Of a stretch of 64,000 nt of DNA, positions 47,329-60,039 are shown piece after piece. The first letter of the stretch is position 1. Every line of letters starts with the position of its first letter. Source of the DNA: Dryas octopetala (lineage: Eukaryota > Streptophyta > Magnoliopsida > Rosales > Rosaceae); assembly GCA_963921425.1 (NCBI GenBank), contig OY992836.1, forward strand, positions 11,253,304 through 11,317,303. Reading direction: 5' to 3'. A program made the position numbers and the translations under genes. The notes below the pieces were generated by a model. That model did no database searches. It worked only from the letters and a program-made list of their open reading frames with translations, and was not told where the DNA came from.

Positions 47329-49494
47329 ATGAACCAAGTCTCAATCTCATTGACATTTCACAGTTTTCGCAACCTTTTGAAAACATGCATAGCCGAGAGA
47401 GACCTCTTTACTGGCAAAACCCTCCATGCACTTTACTTCAAGTCCCTCATTCCTCCTTCCACATACCTCTCCAACCACTTCATCCTCCTCTACTCCAAAT
47501 GTGGCCGTCTCTCCTCTGCTCGCAACGCCTTCGACCAAACCCAAGACCCCAATGTCTTCTCCTTCAACGCTATTATCGCGGCGTACGCCAAAGAATCGCA
47601 TACCTACACTGCCCACAAGCTGTTTGAGAAAATTCCTCAGCCGGACTTGGTCTCTTACAACACCCTCATTTCTGCTTATGCTGATCGAGGGGAGACTGAA
47701 CCGGCATTGAGCTTGTTTAATGGGATGAGAGACATGGGTCTTGACATGGATGGGTTTACTATCTCGGCTGTGATCACGGGTTGTTGTGATGATGTTGGTT
47801 TGATTAGGCAATTGCATTCGGTGGTGGTTTCGGGTGGCTTTGATTCTTATGTTTCGGTGAACAATACTCTTGTGACTTACTATAGTAAAAATGGGTTTTT
47901 GGAGGAGGCGAAGCGGGTGTTCTGTGCGATGGGAGAGATGAGAGATGAAGTGTCTTGGAATTCAATGATTGTGGCATATGGGCAGCACCGCGAAGGGCTG
48001 AAAGCGCTGGGATTGTTTCAGGAAATGGTTAGGAGGGGAGTGAATGTCGACATGTTTACATTGGCAAGTGTTTTGACTGCATTTACGTGTGTGGAGGACT
48101 TGTTGGGTGGACTTCAGTTTCATGCTAAGTTGATCAAAACTGGTTTCCACCAGAATTCGCATGTTGGGAGTGGTTTGATCGATTTATATTCCAAGTGTGC
48201 TGGTGGCATGTCAGATTGTAGAAAAGTATTTGAAGAGATTTCTGCACCGGATTTGGTTCTTTGGAACACGATGATTTCTGGTTATTCTCAAAATGATGAG
48301 TTCTCTGAAGATGCTCTTGATTGTTTCCGGCAGATGCAATGTGTTGGTTACTGCCCCGATGATTGCAGCTTCGTCTGTGTGATTAGTGCATGCTCTAATT
48401 TGTCATCTCCTTCTCAGGGGAAGCAGATTCATGCCTTGGCAATCAAATCTGATATCCATTCAAATAGAATTTCAGTGAACAATGCTCTTGTTGCAATGTA
48501 CTCAAAATGCGGGAATCTTCATGATGCAAGAAGGCTTTTTGATAGGATGCCAGAGCATAATACTGTCTCTTTAAATTCGATGATTGCAGGTTATGCACAG
48601 CATGGGATTGGAATCGAATCACTACGCCTTTTTGAACGTATGCTTCACATGGATATTGTTCCTACAAGTATAACATTTATCTCTGTCCTTTCTGCTTGTG
48701 CTCACACTGGAAAAGTTGAGGAGGGTCAAAATTATTTCAATATGATGAAGGAGAAGTTCAGGATTGAACCAGAAGCAGAACATTATTCATGCATGATTGA
48801 TCTTCTAGGTCGAGCAGGCAAACTGGGTGAAGCTGAGAGACTCATTGAGACAATGCCATTCAACCCTGGCTCCATTGGTTGGGCTGCATTACTCGGTGCC
48901 TGTAGAACACATGGAAATATTGAACTAGCAGTGAAGGCAGCCAATCAGTTTCTTCAGCTGGAACCTTCAAATGCTGCTCCTTATGTCATGCTGTCAAATA
49001 TGTATGCTAGAGCTGGCAAATGGGAAGAGGTAGCAACAGTTAGAAATCTTATGCGAGCCAACAGAGTGAAGAAGAAACCAGGTTGTAGTTGGATTGAGGT
49101 CAATAAGAGGATTCATGTTTTTGTGGCTGAAGAAAGTTCCCACCCAATGATAAAAGAAATTCACGAATACTTGGCGGAGATGTCAAGGAAGATGAAGCAA
49201 GCCGGGTATGTGCCTGATGTAAGATGGGCATTTGTTAAGGGTGATGAATCAATGCAAGCAGAGAGGGAGATAATGTTAGGGCATCACAGTGAAAAGCTAG
49301 CCGTTGCATTTGGGTTGATCTCGACTAGAGAGGGAGAGCCTATACTTGTGGTGAAGAACCTGAGGATATGTGGGGATTGCCACAATGCAATCAAATACAT
49401 CTCTGCCATTTCTGGGAGGGAAATCACTGTGAGAGATGCCCACAGGTTTCATTGCTTTAAGGAAGGGTATTGCTCTTGTGGAGATTATTGGTGA
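47329..49494 (+). CDS. Pentatricopeptide repeat protein, PLS-DYW class (At3g49710-like)
   Basis: 721 residues in a single exon, as is usual for PPR genes. Tandem P, L and S repeats cover most of residues 40-530 (for example [20 protein letters not shown] and [20 protein letters not shown]). An E/E+ extension (PGCSWIEV) and a complete DYW domain follow. The domain has the zinc-binding HSE near residue 653, CGDCH near 681-685 and the terminal CSCGDYW. DYW proteins act in chloroplasts or mitochondria as C-to-U RNA editing factors. The repeats choose the RNA site and the DYW domain is a cytidine deaminase. The ATG is the first Met in frame and precedes [16 protein letters not shown], a typical start. 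Neighbour order matches At3g49710. The target site is unknown. Confidence 0.95.
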   Translation: MNQVSISLTFHSFRNLLKTCIAERDLFTGKTLHALYFKSLIPPSTYLSNHFILLYSKCGRLSSARNAFDQTQDPNVFSFNAIIAAYAKESHTYTAHKLFEKIPQPDLVSYNTLISAYADRGETEPALSLFNGMRDMGLDMDGFTISAVITGCCDDVGLIRQLHSVVVSGGFDSYVSVNNTLVTYYSKNGFLEEAKRVFCAMGEMRDEVSWNSMIVAYGQHREGLKALGLFQEMVRRGVNVDMFTLASVLTAFTCVEDLLGGLQFHAKLIKTGFHQNSHVGSGLIDLYSKCAGGMSDCRKVFEEISAPDLVLWNTMISGYSQNDEFSEDALDCFRQMQCVGYCPDDCSFVCVISACSNLSSPSQGKQIHALAIKSDIHSNRISVNNALVAMYSKCGNLHDARRLFDRMPEHNTVSLNSMIAGYAQHGIGIESLRLFERMLHMDIVPTSITFISVLSACAHTGKVEEGQNYFNMMKEKFRIEPEAEHYSCMIDLLGRAGKLGEAERLIETMPFNPGSIGWAALLGACRTHGNIELAVKAANQFLQLEPSNAAPYVMLSNMYARAGKWEEVATVRNLMRANRVKKKPGCSWIEVNKRIHVFVAEESSHPMIKEIHEYLAEMSRKMKQAGYVPDVRWAFVKGDESMQAEREIMLGHHSEKLAVAFGLISTREGEPILVVKNLRICGDCHNAIKYISAISGREITVRDAHRFHCFKEGYCSCGDYW

Positions 49495-50423
49495 TATTTG
49501 TGTGTGAACTTCAGTTCTCTTTTTTCCAGCAAATGAAGATCAGCTTCTGCAAGCATGACATGAATGATTCTTCAAACAAAGCGATTAGCTTATCATTGGC
49601 AGATGCATTAGACTTATGGCTCTAAGTCTCCAACCACAACAAACAAGATCAAATTTGTTCAGCCATTAGAATTAGCTTTGTATTAACATTACATTCCCAC
49701 CTTTGGACAAGTTTATAGAAATTGATTCTTGATTCTGATGTTTGTGCATCACATACCTGTTTTTTACGAGATAAAAGTCAAGATGGAACTGGCTTGGTCA
49801 TTTACATCTCTAAAATGGATATTTTTCTTTTTCATGTAGCTACAAATGTGCTTGCTTCTCCTTTGAATGGAATAGCTTTAATATTAAACTACCACCACAT
49901 TGTAGTTGTCATTGTTAGATTGGTTCACAGATTACTTTGCGGCTTCTCCTGTCGCGAGTAGGCGAGGTGGCCCCCATCTGGGCACATCTATATTCTCGTA
50001 CAAGACACCAAATCATACAACATACTTCGAATAAACACTTTGGCAATCTGGGATGAGGACATGGAAGGTTCACATGCACCTTTTGGGTATGCATGGGAAC
50101 AAATATCAGAAACGCAGTAAAGGCTAATAAGTTCCATCAGACAAATTTGCAAGTGATGAGGTGGAGTTAAAAGTTGCAGAAAGAAGCACAACCAAATTCA
50201 TGGATTCAATAATCATATCAAACAGAATGCAAATCTCCCTATATATTCCATCAACTATGTCAATAAATAGCGACTAATGTTCACAACAGAAATTGATATC
50301 TTTAACATATCTTATACCAAAATAACCCAGTAGAGGGCATGTTTTTATATGAAAGCTAAACAAATTTTTCCCTTAGCGGCCTTGCATAGAAAAATGTATG
50401 AAGAAAGTTTTACGATCTCCATA
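49495..50423. other. Region between the convergent PPR and CGR genes
   Basis: Holds the 3' untranslated regions of both genes. No additional gene is supported. Confidence 0.6.
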
Positions 50424-52657
50424 TTAGTGATATGAGTTAAGGTGAAACACTTGGCAGCTTGGCTGGTATGATCCTTTAGATGTGGCCTGCTCAAACTTCT
50501 TGATGGCAACTTCATTTTCTTCTAAGCTGGTCTGGACAAAATAGCGTATCCACCAAGAGGAGCTCCGCATTTTGGGCTAAAAGAAAGAACAAACTTATCT
50601 TAGTCATAAGGTCAACCTGGCAGGTATGAATCAATGATCAAACCACCATAACACAACAGAACCTGCTACAAATGGAACAACCATTAAAGCAGATAAAAAA
50701 ACGGTAATGTAATAACTAAAACCCAAGATGATCAAGCGATCATGAATGCTACATCTCTTATCATTATTACCAAATTTATGGGAAGGATCAAGACCAGCTT
50801 TACATAAGCCCCTTCAGTTACCAACCAATAACATAAGCACTTGGATATAATCATGCTTAAAACATTAAACTCAAGCCAATGATAAGCATAATGAGTAATG
50901 CCATCAAATAATTTACAGCCACTGTCATATCCAGATCGGTACGTAGTTATCCAACAATTACAAAGTTGCAAGGTGACATCACACAAGCAGAAGATGATCA
51001 CTTACGGGACGTCCGAATTTGGATAACTCAGAAACTTTAGCTCTCTGTTGACCAGGGTAACCTACACATAAAATAAATAGCAGTGAAATTAGAAATGATT
51101 ATTGCCAAAATCAAAAGATCAAGCAAAATTTATTACTTTTTATGGGAATAAACATGTTAAGAACATGAGAAAACAGTAAATACTTATAGTGAGAAAGATT
51201 TAGTATCAGGGTATTCCCAGTCCAGTACTTTAGTAAGAGATGTAAACCCAAGGGCTGTAGAAAATTAATATATTGACTTCATCCACCTAGGATCAAAGCA
51301 CTTGACTGGGGTGTGTGCATGTGTCTGCTTGGATTAAAATTGCTAAACATCTCTAAATTCATTGTAAGCTGATGCATAAACCAAAAGAGAATTACTAGAG
51401 TGCATTTAATTAATGTGAATCATTTGATAAAGCAGTAATTATCTCGTAAATTTCAAATCAGTCATGAACAAGAATTCCTACTAACAAAATATACAATGAT
51501 TTTTCAACATTAATATTTTACAAGCTATATGAACCTTATAGGAAAATACCTGAAAAAATAACAAGACCATCAGCAGACACCCGTGCCAATTCTGGAAGAG
51601 TCCTGTTCAGATATTTCGGAGAGAGATAATCTAAAGCATCTGATACAATCACAAGAGAAAACGATTTCGCTTTATAGGGTAGAGGGAACTTTATATCAGC
51701 CACACGCACAATCCCTTTGCGCACAAGACTCCTGCAATTACTATCAGCATCCTCTATCTCATATGGCTCCACACCCCATGCTTCAGTTTCCTCTTCTTTC
51801 AACAATGCAGAGACAACTGAACAAGTATCAGGACCAATATGCAAAACTTTGTGCATGCTGCCACTATACGCTTTCTTTAGGAAGGGTATCGCTCTCTGAA
51901 CTTCTAATGTGCATGAGAAGTCTCCTGAGAAGGAAACAGCCAACTGCTATTAGTACAGATATCTGACAAATACAAATTGCTAGACACTCGTAAAAATATA
52001 AAATCATAAAATAACAAAAGTGCACTTGACATCAAGGAATTTGGTCCAACATAAGAAGTAAGATAAAATCTACAACTTGAACCCAACAATACAGGCAAAA
52101 ACAGGTCCAGAACGTACCTTCAACTCTACTGACTACCTTGCTACCCCCGAAGACACCTGAATTTTAAGAACAAACATTTCAGTCACTGCATTTATGTGTA
52201 AGCATATTAAACATCTCAAAATAGGACACAAATAATTCCCAGAATCAAGTGCCTCAGAAGACGAAGCAAAGATAATCATTGCATTGCTAGCTGATCAAAT
52301 TAGGCTAATTAGCAAATAAATATGATTAAACGCAAATGGGGGTTGTTAATGCATGCAATTTAGATACAAACCTGAGCCCTTATAAACATAGCCGATGAGA
52401 AGGAAAGCTCCCTGAGAATTTTCAACCAAAAACAACAAAACACAATTAGAATTTTGATACTCTTTATGCTAATTTGACTGAACATTAACTAAATCACAAA
52501 TCAAGTGGCACACAAAGAATTGATAAATGAATCGAAGAAATATTACCACAACTACAAGGCCTATGGATAACAAAGGGGATGTCTTAGATTTTGAATGGAA
52601 GGCACCAAACGGAAAGCTACCATTGCGGCGCGTGGATCCCACTGGCCTCCTCGACAT
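50424..52657 (-). CDS. CGR2: Golgi pectin methyltransferase, CGR2/CGR3 type
   Basis: Six coding exons, 52657-52547, 52411-52372, 52156-52118, 51924-51550, 51061-51006 and 50576-50424, join cleanly in phase to 257 residues, the family's usual length. The N-terminus MSRRPVGSTRRNGSFPFGAF is cytosolic. A single membrane anchor follows (about residues 29-50, LLSIGLVVV continuing into GAFLLIGYVY). The methyltransferase-like domain has VLHIGPDTCSVVSALLKEEE, a SAM-binding type glycine region, then EAWGVEPYEIEDAD and SFSLVIVSDALDYLSPKYLN. The C-terminus is KMRSSSWWIRYFVQTSLEEN then CQVFHLNSYH. Arabidopsis CGR2 and CGR3 methylesterify homogalacturonan in the Golgi. A leader intron is likely: a donor at about 52948 (gag|gtaactccc on the minus strand) lies upstream of the ATG. 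The position next to the PPR and HflX genes matches CGR2 (At3g49720). Confidence 0.96.
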
Positions 52658-53100
52658 CACTACTCTTTGTTTGAACGAAATGAATCCGATAATATTGTAG
52701 ACTGCTTCAGAAAACATATGTAATAAACATGAATAAAAATCAGCCACAAATGCATAGAAAATGAAGGTAGATCCATATACTGTAATTATAATGATATGAA
52801 TGTGAACCAAAGCTCCCAATTCCAATTCGTTTGGTTCTCATTTTCCCGAGAAACAAACAGAGTGCCAAAATTTCTAATTTTTCCAGCTCAGCTTAAATGC
52901 AACGCAAAAAGAAGAACAGAGCAATCGAGAGGAATTGAATTTGGGAGTTACCTCAGATCAAAAAACGAGAGCAGAGCACCACATTGAGGATTTACTTGAT
53001 GGCAATGCCTTTGGATCTTAGATCTGTAAATGTTTTATTTTTTATTTTCTAAATTCTCTTGTGTTTTGCTTTTTGCTGAGAGAGAGAAAGAGAGAGTTGA
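52658..53100 (-). promoter_or_regulatory. 5' leader with probable intron, and promoter of the CGR gene
   Basis: The minus strand shows tttgatctgag|gtaactccc near 52949 as a donor. A pyrimidine-rich acceptor region lies just upstream of the start codon (gaagcag|tctac near 52709). A GA/CT-rich tract at 53078-53096 is a typical TATA-less plant promoter feature. Confidence 0.5.
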
Positions 53101-53886
53101 AAAGAGAGCGAAACGAAATCGAAGAGACTGATGTACGGCTACTGTGACACGCGGCATTTAAGAAACTTACTGGCATCGAGTCTCGACTGTCGGCGGTGAT
53201 TTCAGATCGTTAATGGTAGTTTGGGCCCAAGCCTCATTATTATGGGCCTTGCTTTCCTTCTTTGCAATATCACAATGGGCCTGGGCTAATTAATTTCTTT
53301 GGTCGGTGAAGTCCATAATAATCACAGCGATCTAGTCGATTTCCTTTCTTTTTGTTTTGAGTGCTTATATTTTTACCATCTGTATTATTTCTACACTCAT
53401 CTTATTTTATATCCACCATTAAATTTAAAAAAATATAAAAACACTCTTTTTATCTCCAATTATTCTTATAATATATTTTGATATATTAACTCAAATACCC
53501 ACCTACTAAACATCTTTACACCCCCTTAACTATCATTCTACCTACCCATCTTTTTCCAAACATAATAAAAAGAATTTTATACCCATTTCCCTAAATTTCA
53601 AATTAAATCTCTAAGATTAATATTCAATTCCTAAATCCAAATAAACATTAAAATATAATGAATTATTGATCTAAAACTATAAATAAATAAATCAGTAAAA
53701 AGGGAGATGTATGGACATCAACCAAATAATATAATCGATTTTAAGTTTTGGTGACAGAGTAGAATTAGAGTTTATGAAAGAAAAGAATTATGGAAAAAGA
53801 TGAGTGGGTGGGTGAGATGATAATTAAGGGGGTGGAAAGAGTGTTTAGTACATAAATGTTTGATATATCAAAGAATATTATAAAAA
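53101..53886. other. Intergenic, no gene seen
   Basis: AT-rich. 53380-53560 and 53700-53860 carry loosely mirrored text (cacccactcatctt type and gatgagtgggtg type), suggesting a decayed inverted repeat around which the next element inserted. Confidence 0.4.
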
Positions 53887-54952
53887 GGCTTAATTATCGA
53901 TTTACCACCCAAAACTGTAACTCATTCCTACTTTACCACCTGAAAGTTTTTTTTGTCCCAGATTACCACCTGTAACTTACCCCCGTGTCTCATTTTACCT
54001 TGTTCCGTCAACAATTCCGTTAATGCTGACGTGGCACGCTGGATGTGCGCCATGTGTCACATCTTTTTTTGTATTTTTTTTCTATTTTTATAAACTTTGA
54101 AAATTAATTAAAAATAGCTCCGAGCTTAGAAAAATACACGGAAAATTCCTACTGACTTGTCTTGACTAGTACTAATTTACTATGGGGTAAAAATGCCAAT
54201 TTTCCCTCTAAAAATTTCCAAAAAATTTGGAAAATCTAAATTTATTTCTAGAAAATTAAAATACTCTAGACTCTTTGGAAATTCATAGAATAATCTCCCG
54301 AACTCCAAAAAATATGAGGTCTGCACCGTTAGTCTTCTAAAAACTAACAATACCTTTCTCGTGAACACTTGCTACCCAAAAGACCTCTCGGTCTTAGAGG
54401 AAAATAAAATTCCCTATAAAATAAATTCTAGAATTTCTGTAAAGTCTCAAAATAATTCTCTAAAACAGGCTTTTGGTAATTTTTCAAAATATTTTTGAGA
54501 ATTTGTCCAAGAGTTTACGGAAATTCTAGAATTTATTTAATAGAGGAAAATTTATTTAAATTTTTTAGAAATAAATTTGGACTTTCTATTTTTTTGGAAA
54601 TTTTTAGAGGGCAAATTGGTAATTTAACCTTATAGTAAATTAGTGCTAGTCAAGACGAGTCCGTAGAAATTTTTTGTCTATTTTTTTTAGTTTGAAGCTA
54701 TTTTTAATTAATTTTCAAAGTTTATAAAAATAAAAAAATGCGAAAAATAAAAACAGATGTGACACGTGGCGCACATCTAGCGCGCCACGTCAGCATTAAC
54801 GGCCAGATCGTCAGCATTAACGGAATTGTTGACGGAACAAGGTAAAATGGGACACGGATGTAAGTTATAGGTGGTAATCTAGGACAAAAAAACTTTCAGG
54901 TGGTAAAGTGGGAATTAGTTACAGTTTTGGGTGGTAAATCGATAATTAAGCC
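53887..54952. mobile_element. ~1.1 kb near-palindromic MULE-type element, copy 3
   Basis: Same ggcttaattatcgatttacc termini. A perfect 9 bp target duplication, ttataaaaa, lies at 53878-53886 and 54953-54961. It is slightly shorter than copies 1 and 2 because of small deletions in the centre and right arm. Confidence 0.92.
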
Positions 54953-55695
54953 TTATAAAAATAATAGAAAGTAAGAAGAATATCTTTATAATTTTAAAAA
55001 AATTTAAAAAATTTAATAATGAATGCAAAAATAAAGTAGGTAGAGAAATAAAATAGGAGGTGAGAATATAAACATTTTTTTTTTCATTTAGGGAGAGGGA
55101 ACTTCAAATTTGAGTGCAGATGACAAATTAATTCTATAGCCCTTTTAACTAAGCTACCCACCAACTGCTACTCGAGTTCCTTTTTAAGTTGTTTAAAAAA
55201 AAAAATTTCATTCTAAGTGTTATTACAAGAGTAACTGCAGAGTAAAAGAAAGTGTAACTACACTGCCATAGTGCCATGCCAATCGATTGGTAATGTTTTT
55301 GGTCTTAAAATGCACAAACCCTTCCATGCAAAGTTATGAGTGTATTGAAAAAATATTAGACATTTAGACCTTTATTACTCGTTACCTCTTTACAAAAGAA
55401 AACACCCATTAAACACTACAGCCTAATTTTCAAAAAATAAATAAATTAGTAAATAAGCATGATCAAACTGACATACGTGAATAAACTTTGGGCAAACCGA
55501 GCTGCTTGAATACCATCTTAACATTTTCTTATCCCATCAGGCCAACATTGCTTCCCCAATAGTTGTGGATTACTTCCCCAATAGTTGTGAATTCCTCAAT
55601 AGTTGTGGATTACCCTTGTCAATGGGCCTTTCAACTATGACCTGTAGATTTGCTTGAAGAGAGAGCATAAACGAACAAATGTACCTTCACATTCA

Positions 55696-58600
55696 TTATT
55701 GTTCAACTGCTATGCCAGCCTCCTCTGTACGAGGGGGCCTCCATTTTCGATCAAACACACCCTTTTCCACAACATTTGGGGCCTTCAGCTTCTCATCAAT
55801 GAGTTCCAATAGCTCTTGCAACCCAACTCCCGTTATGGCAGATGTTCTAACATGTGGACCAGGGTGAACTTGTGATTGCAATTGCTTTTCTGTTCTCCAG
55901 TCCTTAGGACACTCACTTTGTTGATCATCCATAGTCTTCCATCCCATACATGAACCGTTTTCTTCGTCCCAAGGGTCCTGGTCATCTTCTGATGCCAACC
56001 AACCATCAGAGTAATCACCTTCTTGGTCATCCATAGCTTCAAGATTCTCTGGTGACAGCTCAGACACAGAGTTATCAGCTGCATCGTCCTCTGCTACTTC
56101 AAGATCGCCAGCCTTATTGTTTTCTGCTCCTGGTGAAAGCTCAGATTCCATATCATCTTCTTCTCCTGAGAGACTGCTAGCCTCACCATCTTCACCATCA
56201 TCAAGACATTCATCAACATCCATGCCCTCATCCTCATAGTCAATCTGAGGAATTCCAAAAAAGTATAGATACAATTGCGTCAGTGTTCTTTGAAGTTTTC
56301 ATTCTGTTTCAGAAGGTGTACAAGTGGGGAGGACAGTAGGAATACCTTATTCCAAACTTCAATCATGTTCTCAAGTTTCTCCGTGGATACACCGATTTGC
56401 TGAAGAACTTGTAATACAGTTGATCGGTGCTCATCAAGATTGGGAGCAGTACAATCCAACACATGCTGCAACGATAAAGAAACGTCTATTAGATGTGCCA
56501 TGTTGTCTAACATATTGAGTATCAGTTCAGAGCTCAAAACAGAAATATTAATCTCTCTGTATTTTATGTCAATATCACATGATGCAGGATACCAAAACAG
56601 AATCTCACAGACATATCAACAGCATGAACTTCATTTTATCGCATCAAATTGCGTTCATAAGATCTAGTTCAAATGTAAATGTTGCAAAACCTGAAATGAA
56701 CCCTACTTCCCAAATGAAAGGACAAGTAATTAATAATACCACAAGCAGATCAGCTTCCACAACTTCTTCTAAAGTTGCATGAAATGCTTCCACTAACTAC
56801 AAAAGTTGATGGTATTAGTGATGAAGATGATTAGTGATAAGATAGAGTAAATGAAATAGGCAGCTGAACATGCTTTCCATATACCTGCACTGGCAAATCT
56901 GATATGAATCCTACTGTATCACTAACAAGCACTTTCTTCCTGGACATTAGACACTCACAATAAGTAGAAAAGAAGCTCTAGAAAGTCGTCCAAGAAAAAA
57001 CTCATTATCAAAACTTTGAAATATAATAAACAAGTAAAATAGTTATCATTGCTGGTCATAATACCCTGATGGAAGAACAACACTTCTCAATCTAGGATCA
57101 ACTGTTGCAAACAATCTACAAAAAAAGAACATCGTCAACAAGATATTAAGAGCCAACATCACGGCTTCAATAACATATGGTTTAAAGATCAAAATAACAC
57201 CCTGTATAAGTGGAATATTTTACCGAGAATCACTGTACAGATCACTATTTGAGAGGGCACTAACTAATGTAGATTTCCCCTATCACAGAAAGTGAGGAAT
57301 TAGATGTTTGAATAATTTGTGTAATAATAACAATTCATCTGACAAGAAGCAAAAAACAATCAGATTAGACCACATACAGCATTTGTATACCCAACAACAG
57401 CAACAGTGGCTAAACCTTGACCATAAGAGTCTCCATGCCTCTTGCGAGAAGCACGTTGCACAGCTCGAGTACGACGAACCTCTTTAATTTGTGATAACAG
57501 ACTACTCCTCCGTTCTATTATTCTGAGATTATAATGCTATTAAGTGGATGCACGTGTGCAAGAGTATATATATCATAAACCACAGACATAACCAAGTATT
57601 TATGTCATCAATTATATAGCAACAAAAGTCTTTGAGACTGCACTCTTAGCTCAATGTGACTCTCATTAATGCTTGTATTTACTTAACTTTGAACTCAAAT
57701 TCTAGCAAGGAAAAAAAAAAACTAAAAAACTTAAGAAATAACGAAAAAAGAAAAGAAAGTAAGAAATAAACTTTTGTTAGCAGGAAGCTAAATGACTGAT
57801 ACAGGCAAAATACCATTAAGAACTGAACTGAATTGGCTGAAAAATATCAAATGACAAAAAATTTTAGTAGGAGAAACTTGTCAAGGATCTGAAGTTATGA
57901 CAAACTAGTACTTTGGTTTCATAAGCTCAAAGAAACAGCCACTTGCAGTCAATGGCAAGTAAAAAACTAGAGCACCTAGAAACAAAGATTAACATAAGAT
58001 ATTAGTATCATGGAACAAACCTCCGTCGTTGAAGTTGAAGTTCAGTTTCTCCTGCACCACTAATGAAGCCACGTCCCCCGCTTCCTCTCCTGCCATTAAC
58101 ACCCATTTGGTCAAAATATTTTCTAATGTGCGAGCAAACCAAGAATTTAGTAAAATCTCTTTTTTCAGCAGTTAGCAATACATTACCCTCGGGCACTAAC
58201 AACTTCAGCTTCTCCAGCCATTCCAAAAGCAGAGCGTCCGCCTGGGCCACGCATTCGTACAAGTCTCGTTTTCTTATACATTAGAGCCGCTAACTCAGCC
58301 TGAAAAAATTAAAGGGGCCATAGAAAGGTCCTTCAAAGGTCTTCACTAAATACTAACTCCTTAACCAAATATAGCAATAATACCTGCAGCTTTCCCTCCT
58401 TTGTGCATGCATGAGCATTGAATATCTCTATTATAAGACCCACACGGTCCAAGACTGGTTTTCCCCAAGTTCGCTGCCACTCAAAACAGCAGTAAAAAAA
58501 TCAATACCATTTTTAATCTTTCTTCATATAAACCTTAGTGTGTGACAACTGACAATTAAGCTCTAATTTTCTTGTCCACCAAAAAAAAAAAAAAGAGGAA

Positions 58601-59422
58601 GAAAAATCGATTATGCAGAATTACTTGCCTCCAAATTCCTCTGCTGAATCCCAGACAGGATTGTATTCACAAAAATAGCATCTACTTCACCCTGTTAAAA
58701 ATAACAGAAATGTTGAAATGCATATTAACCTTTCTATTAAAACTGTGAATCAAAACTGAACAGACAAAACTAAACAGAATGAATAAAAAAAACGCATCTT
58801 TCCTTTTCTTCCACAGCATTTAGATGACATTTAACAGTGTCCAAAGTCCCAGTTCCAAAATATGTATCTGCACAAGGTATAATTTTGATTAGTTCCAAAC
58901 ACTGAACGGTTTAACAATCACAATTTGTTTAACAAAAGTAGAAATCACAGAACTAAACCAAAAGGGGTTAAAGTTTACTTCAAAAAATCCAAAAAAAAAA
59001 AAAAAAAATGAAGACCGACCTGCGCGAGTTTGGTGTCGAACAACTGGGTTTTGAACAACAATGTGTGGTGGTATTTCCTTATCGAAAAAATCGTTATCGA
59101 AGTAACCATCTCGCTGTTCTTCAAGAGAGTTGGCGAGGCAGAGAGCTTCGTTAAGCTTGGCCTGCAAGAGGGTATCGGAGCGAAGACGGGGCTGGACCAC
59201 GAAGAGCTTCGGAGGGCTTATTGGGTCCCTGTTGATAAGCGAAACGACCTCGTATTTGTCCTCCTTTTCTTGCTTCGATGACGACGTCGAGTAAGAAGAA
59301 TGGTTAATTGAAATCGAAGGCGTGGAAGGTGGTGGTGGTGATGGGGTGTGGTTTGGGTTTGAATAGATAGGAGCTAAGAGGGACCTCAGAGGAGTCCGTG
59401 AGAGAGAGATGGTTCTCAGCAT
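55696..59422 (-). CDS. HflX-family GTPase, organelle-targeted (At3g49725-like)
   Basis: Thirteen exons join in phase to 614 residues: 59422-59020, 58867-58794, 58691-58629, 58473-58384, 58299-58187, 58089-58021, 57522-57378, 57279-57224, 57115-57065, 56939-56885, 56796-56740, 56465-56346 and 56244-55696. The Ser/Pro-rich N-terminus (MLRTISLSRTPLRSLLAPIY) looks like a plastid or mitochondrial transit peptide. The HflX N-domain has DRVGLIIEIFNAHA and the glycine-rich linker GRGFISGAGETELQLQRRR. G1 is GYTNAGKS (about 316-323), G3 is DTVGF (362-366) and G4 is NKID (431-434). A ~95-residue acidic insert follows G4. G5-like TSAITGVGLQELLELID closes the domain. Bacterial HflX splits or rescues stalled ribosomes, so a role with organellar ribosomes is likely. 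Intron 3 begins GC rather than GT. Confidence 0.95.
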
Positions 59423-59963
59423 TTGAACAGCTTGTTGTGTGAATGTTTGCTTCTTCTTCTTCTTCGTTCGACTGGTGCGCTTGATGGCTGAAATGCAGAG
59501 GTGAGCTTTGGTTGTGGGCTAGAGGAAGACGGTGAGTTGGCCTAGTCATGAATTGGGTCGGGGTTTAGGGGTTAGAGTTTGCGACTTTGTTATCTTTCAT
59601 TTGGGCCAAGAGGACCATATACAAAAGAAAGTTGGGCCGGCCCATGTTAGGAATTTCTCTAATATGAAATGAGATTTCAAATTTTACCCATATTTTTAGA
59701 AGCTTTTTCATGGCACATATAATAATTACTATTGTAGCCTAATACAGTTTATTATCAGTAAGATCTCAAATTAATGTCCATATCCATATTATGAAAAATC
59801 CAATAAATTAATGTTGAAGATTTTGTGAGTGGATATGTTTTTCCATTTTTCACTTTAATGACATAAATTCTTCCGAAGTCAGACTTAAGAGTATGTAAAT
59901 ATTTCAATGAGCTCACTCAAAACTGTCAGTCCAAAAATTGTTGTACTCAGCACTTGATTTATC

Positions 59964-59973
59964 TTCTATATAA
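59964..59973 (+). promoter_or_regulatory. Probable TATA box of the pectin methylesterase gene
   Basis: tctatataag lies about 70 bp upstream of the preferred start codon at 60040. Transcription would then start near 59995-60000, which makes the earlier in-frame ATG at 59998 a poor start. Confidence 0.6.
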
Positions 59974-60039
59974 GATGAATAATATTTCCATCTTCCTATG
60001 TCAAGAAGTTTAAGTGTGTTAGATTTTCATTGTTGCAAT

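Noticed and set aside
47347..47817. 156-codon minus-strand frame opposite the PPR gene
   Set aside because: Antisense shadow of the well supported PPR coding exon.
59998..60039. Upstream ATG for the pectinesterase (adds MSRSLSVLDFHCCN)
   Set aside because: It would sit at the predicted transcription start and places polar residues ahead of a clean signal peptide. The second ATG fits better.
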